A stretch of 64,000 nt of DNA, taken from the NCBI GenBank assembly GCA_041394885.1, contig JAWKHI010000003.1, forward strand, positions 1 through 64,000, in the 5' to 3' direction. The notes under the pieces were generated by a model. The model ran no database searches and was not told where the DNA came from. It saw only the letters and a program-made list of their open reading frames with translations. Of the stretch, positions 61,719 to 64,000 are shown one piece after another. The position numbers and the translations under genes were made by a program. This stretch comes from DSOI01 sp041394885. GTDB taxonomy: Bacteria > Acidobacteriota > Terriglobia > Bryobacterales > Bryobacteraceae. The first letter of the stretch is position 1. The number at the start of each line of letters is the position of its first letter.

Positions 61719-62945
61719 CTAGATGAACGCCACGGACCCGTCGGCCCGGAAATCGAACCCGCGCCGCCAGGGCTTGGGAGGATAGTTGCGGAACGCTTCC
61801 TCGTTCAGGTCGATGCCCAGGCCTGGCTTGGTGGGCAGGGCCAGATAGCCATCCTTCACGATCAGTGGATCCTTGACCAGATCCTTGCGCGGCGATTCGT
61901 CATCGGGATGATATTCCAGAATGAAGAAGTTCGGGGTGGACGCCGCAAAATGCACGTTGACCATCGTCGCCACGGGGCCCATCGGATTGTGCGGCGCCAC
62001 GCGGACGAAGGCCGCCTCGGCCATGGCCGCGATCTTCTTCATCTCGAGAAGTCCACCGCAGACGCAAATATCCGGTTGGACGAAATCCAAACACTGCTCG
62101 GCAAGAATGGTACGGAATTCGTGCTTGGCGTAGTTGCACTCGCCGCTGGCCAGGGGGATGTCGCAATGTTCACTCAGCTTGCGCATCGCGGCCGCGTTCT
62201 CGGGCCGGATCGGCTCTTCGAGCCACATCGGGTTGTAGGGCTCGATTTCCTTGGCCATGCGCAGGGCGCGGTTGATTTCGAAGAACTTGGCATGAATATC
62301 GACGCCGATGTCGACATCCGGGCCAAGCGCCTCGCGCACCGCCCGCACGCGCTGGCCGGCCATCCGGGTGACGTAGTTCACCGGCTTGGCGTTGCCGCCC
62401 GACATATGCGGCGACATCTTCACCGCCGTGTAGCCGTACTTTTCCACCAGCCTCTTGGCGGACTCGGCCACCTGCGACGGCTCATTGCCGCCAGCGCTCT
62501 GATACAAGCGGATCTTGTCCCGCACACGTCCGCCGAGCAGCATGTAGGTGGGCAGCCCGGCCGCTTTGCCGGCGATGTCCCATAGCGCGTGTTCGATGCC
62601 GCTCAACGCCGCATTGACCACGGAGCCCCCGGGGAAGCGCGTGAAGTTGTACATCAGGTCCCAAAGATATTGGATGTTGCGCGGGTCCTGCCCCACCAGC
62701 CAGCTCTTGAAATCCTCGATCACCTTCACGGTGGCTTCGTCGGGACCGCACGAGTACGCCTCGCCGATCCCGTGGATCCCCTGGTCGGTGAGCACCTTCA
62801 CAAAGCAAAGGTTGCGGTTGCCCACGCCGACGAGGAACGTCTTGATGTCGGTGATCTTGATCGCAGGCCGGGTTCCCACTTGCGGAGAACTTACCTGCAG
62901 CATGGGCGCGGCCGCCGTATGCGATAGAAACTCACGTCGCTTCAT
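61719..62945 (-). CDS. Enolase-superfamily (mandelate racemase/galactonate dehydratase-like) enzyme
   Basis: 408 residues with a twin-arginine-like start (M-K-R-R-E-F-L-S-H-T-A-A-A). Catalytic and metal features of the mandelate racemase group: K in Y-T-A-V-K-M-S, the metal triad Asp in D-I-G-V-D-I-H-A, Glu in P-M-W-L-E-E-P-I-R-P-E-N and Glu in L-A-S-G-E-C-N, and the general base H in V-A-P-H-N-P-M-G-P-V. The H-N-P-x-G-P pattern fits sugar-acid dehydratases such as galactonate dehydratase. An exported location is unusual for this class and suggests the TAT signal should be verified. Confidence 0.88.
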   Translation of the reverse strand: MKRREFLSHTAAAPMLQVSSPQVGTRPAIKITDIKTFLVGVGNRNLCFVKVLTDQGIHGIGEAYSCGPDEATVKVIEDFKSWLVGQDPRNIQYLWDLMYNFTRFPGGSVVNAALSGIEHALWDIAGKAAGLPTYMLLGGRVRDKIRLYQSAGGNEPSQVAESAKRLVEKYGYTAVKMSPHMSGGNAKPVNYVTRMAGQRVRAVREALGPDVDIGVDIHAKFFEINRALRMAKEIEPYNPMWLEEPIRPENAAAMRKLSEHCDIPLASGECNYAKHEFRTILAEQCLDFVQPDICVCGGLLEMKKIAAMAEAAFVRVAPHNPMGPVATMVNVHFAASTPNFFILEYHPDDESPRKDLVKDPLIVKDGYLALPTKPGLGIDLNEEAFRNYPPKPWRRGFDFRADGSVAFI

Positions 62946-62961
62946 CTGTATCTCCCTTACT

Positions 62962-63294
62962 TCACTTCAAGTTCTCGTATTCGCCCGCGTTGAATCCGTA
63001 GATTACCTTGGCGCCATCCACAAGCAGCGGGCGCTTGATCAAATTCGGGTGCGCCGCCATCAGCCGGATCGCTTCGGCCCGCGATGGCGGGTTCTGTTTC
63101 ATGCCGCGTTCGCGATAGATCTCGTTCCGCGAGTTCAGGAACGGAAGGTAATCACGCTTCCCGATCAGTTTATCGAGATCGGCTTCGCTGAGCCCCTTGC
63201 TCAAGTCCACTTCCGTCACTTTCATTCCGGCTTCGCGAAGGAAACTCCTCGCGCTGCGGCACGACGTTCAACTCGGCTTCAAATACAGTTTCAT
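62962..63294 (-). CDS. ArsC/Spx-like oxidoreductase, candidate selenoprotein (UxxC)
   Basis: From ATG 63294 the frame reads M-K-L-Y-L-K-P-S, then TGA (63270-63268), then T-S-C-R-S-A-R-S-F-L-R-E-A-G and continues to the stop at 62962: 110 residues if the TGA is selenocysteine. The rest matches ArsC/Spx-like proteins: F-L-N-S-R-N-E-I-Y-R-E-R-G, M-A-A-H-P-N-L-I-K-R-P-L-L-V-D-G and a final G-F. The TGA sits exactly where the first cysteine of the N-terminal C-x-x-C motif should be, giving U-T-S-C. A ggagag ribosome binding site lies 4 bp before the ATG. Without recoding, translation would have to start at ATG 63225 and lose the beta strand and the whole active site. The rhodanese stop lies 14 bp upstream, so both form an operon. 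Probable roles: arsenate or disulfide reduction, or handling selenium-sulfur species. The alternative is a Cys-to-stop mutation. Confidence 0.72.
63234..63253 (-). promoter_or_regulatory. Candidate bacterial SECIS stem-loop
   Basis: Starting 14 nt after the TGA, cgcgagga pairs with tccttcgcg with one bulged T on the 3' side, giving 8 bp around a three-base loop gtt whose first base is G. The distance from the TGA to the loop is 22 nt. Bacterial SECIS elements are stem-loops just downstream of the UGA, with a G among the first loop bases; this fits. Confidence 0.5.
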
Positions 63295-63308
63295 ATCGCT
63301 CTCCGAAC

Positions 63309-63644
63309 TCAATAGCGCGGCACCGACGGATCGATGGCGACGCTCCAGGCGTCGATGCCGCCGGCCATGCTCTGGCACTGCTCCAAGCCCTGCCGGCGCA
63401 GCCAGTCCACCACGCTGAGGCTGCGCATTCCGTGATGACAGAAGATCACCACGGTGGCCGCGTCCGCGTGCGCCTCCAACTCGCCGACGCGCTGTGGCAC
63501 CGTGTTCATCGGAATCAGCTCCGCTCCTTCGATGCGCGTCAGCGCGTGCTCATGTACTTCGCGGACATCGATCAATCGCAACGCCTCGCCGGCGTCCAGG
63601 CGCGCTTTTACCTCGTGCACCGTAATCTCGTAGGGCAGACTCAT
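63309..63644 (-). CDS. Rhodanese-domain protein
   Basis: 111 residues, a single rhodanese domain: L-I-D-V-R-E-V-H-E near residue 24 and the active-site loop V-I-F-C69-H-H-G-M-R-S. A sulfurtransferase or persulfide carrier. It lies directly upstream of the ArsC-like gene on the same strand (14-bp gap), which points to joint sulfur/selenium or thiol redox chemistry. Confidence 0.9.
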   Translation of the reverse strand: MSLPYEITVHEVKARLDAGEALRLIDVREVHEHALTRIEGAELIPMNTVPQRVGELEAHADAATVVIFCHHGMRSLSVVDWLRRQGLEQCQSMAGGIDAWSVAIDPSVPRY

Positions 63645-63690
63645 GAATCGACGATTCTACCGAACTCCGCGCGCGGCCGTGTCGTGAGGC

Positions 63691-64000
63691 ATGATGGAAC
63701 ACATGCGTGCCACCATTCTTCCCTCCATCGCCATCCTCGCCATCGCCGCGGCCGTGCCGGCATCGGCGCAAGTCCGCCCGCTGCACTCGCGCGACCTGAC
63801 GCGACTCAGCCAGGTCCAGGTCGCCGACCAGCTCACCAAGAGCGACGTGATCTTCATTCCCGTCGGAGCGGTAGAGACCAACGGGATCCTACCGAGCGGC
63901 CGGGACTACGTGTATCCGCTTGCGTTCGCCATGACGCTCGCCGACCAGACGGGCGGGCTGTACGTTCCGGGGCTGGTCTGGTCCTACCCCGGCACCACCG
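63691..64000 (+). CDS. Creatininase-family amidohydrolase, 5' part
   Basis: Incomplete at the right edge. From ATG 63691 (or 63694/63703) the frame runs without stop to the end of the window. Signal peptide P-S-I-A-I-L-A-I-A-A-A-V-P-A-S-A-Q, then V-I-F-I-P-V-G-A-V-E-T-N-G-I-L-P-S-G-R-D, which resembles the creatininase start G-S-x-E-Q-H-G-P-H-L-P. The metal-binding E is present; some ligands are replaced (T-N-G for Q-H-G). Divergent from the rhodanese gene. Confidence 0.72.
   Translation, partial: MMEHMRATILPSIAILAIAAAVPASAQVRPLHSRDLTRLSQVQVADQLTKSDVIFIPVGAVETNGILPSGRDYVYPLAFAMTLADQTGGLYVPGLVWSYPGTT

Noticed and set aside
62962..63225. Shorter ArsC-like gene starting at ATG 63225
   Set aside because: It would lack the first beta strand and both active-site residues, and no clear ribosome binding site precedes it; the longer reading with recoding is better supported, though not proven.
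63295..63311. Read-through of the rhodanese stop to fuse with the ArsC-like gene
   Set aside because: The two are in different frames and the ArsC-like gene has its own ribosome binding site.

Overview
The window looks like a chromosomal segment of an acidobacterium of the Bryobacterales/Solibacter type. The evidence is a Solibacter-type C-terminal domain (TIGR03437-like) on the protein at 31674-33596, an ADOP-type duplicated ABC permease at 37951-40422, two DUF1549/DUF1553 + DUF1501 gene pairs plus a third unpaired DUF1549/DUF1553 gene, a TAT-secreted sulfatase, and high GC with strong third-position GC. I saw no rRNA, tRNA or CRISPR array, but tRNA detection by eye is unreliable.

Layout. 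1-3.4 kb: a 52-residue tandem-repeat protein translationally coupled to a phage-terminase-like ATPase/nuclease, then a MPN/JAB-like membrane protein. 3.5-6.3 kb: rsmI (C-terminus apparently frameshifted), a sulfatase and a Uma2-type nuclease. 6.3-10.3 kb: DUF1501 and cytochrome-type DUF1549/1553 genes. 10.4-13.6 kb: threonine aldolase, a DASS-type transporter, a small membrane protein and a stand-alone FtsH periplasmic domain. 13.6-18.3 kb: a decayed accessory island with fragments of IS630, ISL3 and IS701 elements, a DksA-like/beta-barrel chimera and a WYL-like remnant. 18.3-25.5 kb: LPS transport (LptC/LptA-like fusion, LptB), a third DUF1549/1553 gene, rplU-rpmA-obgE. 25.5-26.9 kb: a second small decayed patch with the other half of an IS630 element and a possible immunity-type gene. 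27-35 kb: the second DUF1501/DUF1553 pair, a FecR protein, a Solibacter-type secreted protein and sthA. 35-45 kb: a His/Lys/Asp-rich 53-residue secreted peptide, a CpaE-like ATPase, a LuxR-type regulator, the ADOP permease, a beta-propeller protein, greA, a CDP-alcohol phosphatidyltransferase, an AbgT transporter. 45-51 kb: a CzcCBA-type heavy-metal RND efflux operon. 51-59 kb: PhzF, a receiver-less winged-helix regulator, glycosylasparaginase, a very long M4-like metalloprotease. 59-62 kb: holA, lptE, an Asd-like protein. 62-64 kb: an enolase-superfamily enzyme, an ArsC-like thiol oxidoreductase, a rhodanese and the start of a creatininase-family gene.

The most striking observation is in the last block. 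The ArsC/Spx-like gene has an in-frame TGA exactly where the first catalytic cysteine of the CxxC motif should be (U-T-S-C). A start codon with a Shine-Dalgarno sequence lies 8 codons upstream, and a stem-loop with a G-initial apical loop lies 22 nt after the TGA. This is what a bacterial selenoprotein gene looks like, and a rhodanese is encoded just upstream in the same operon. A second, less understood system is the FCGNKAT-repeat protein coupled to the terminase-like gene at the left edge.

Several genes (rsmI, the beta-barrel at 15.8-16.3 kb, the secreted protein at 25.5 kb, the LuxR-type regulator at 37.3 kb) carry single-base frame breaks. Some may be sequence errors rather than biology.
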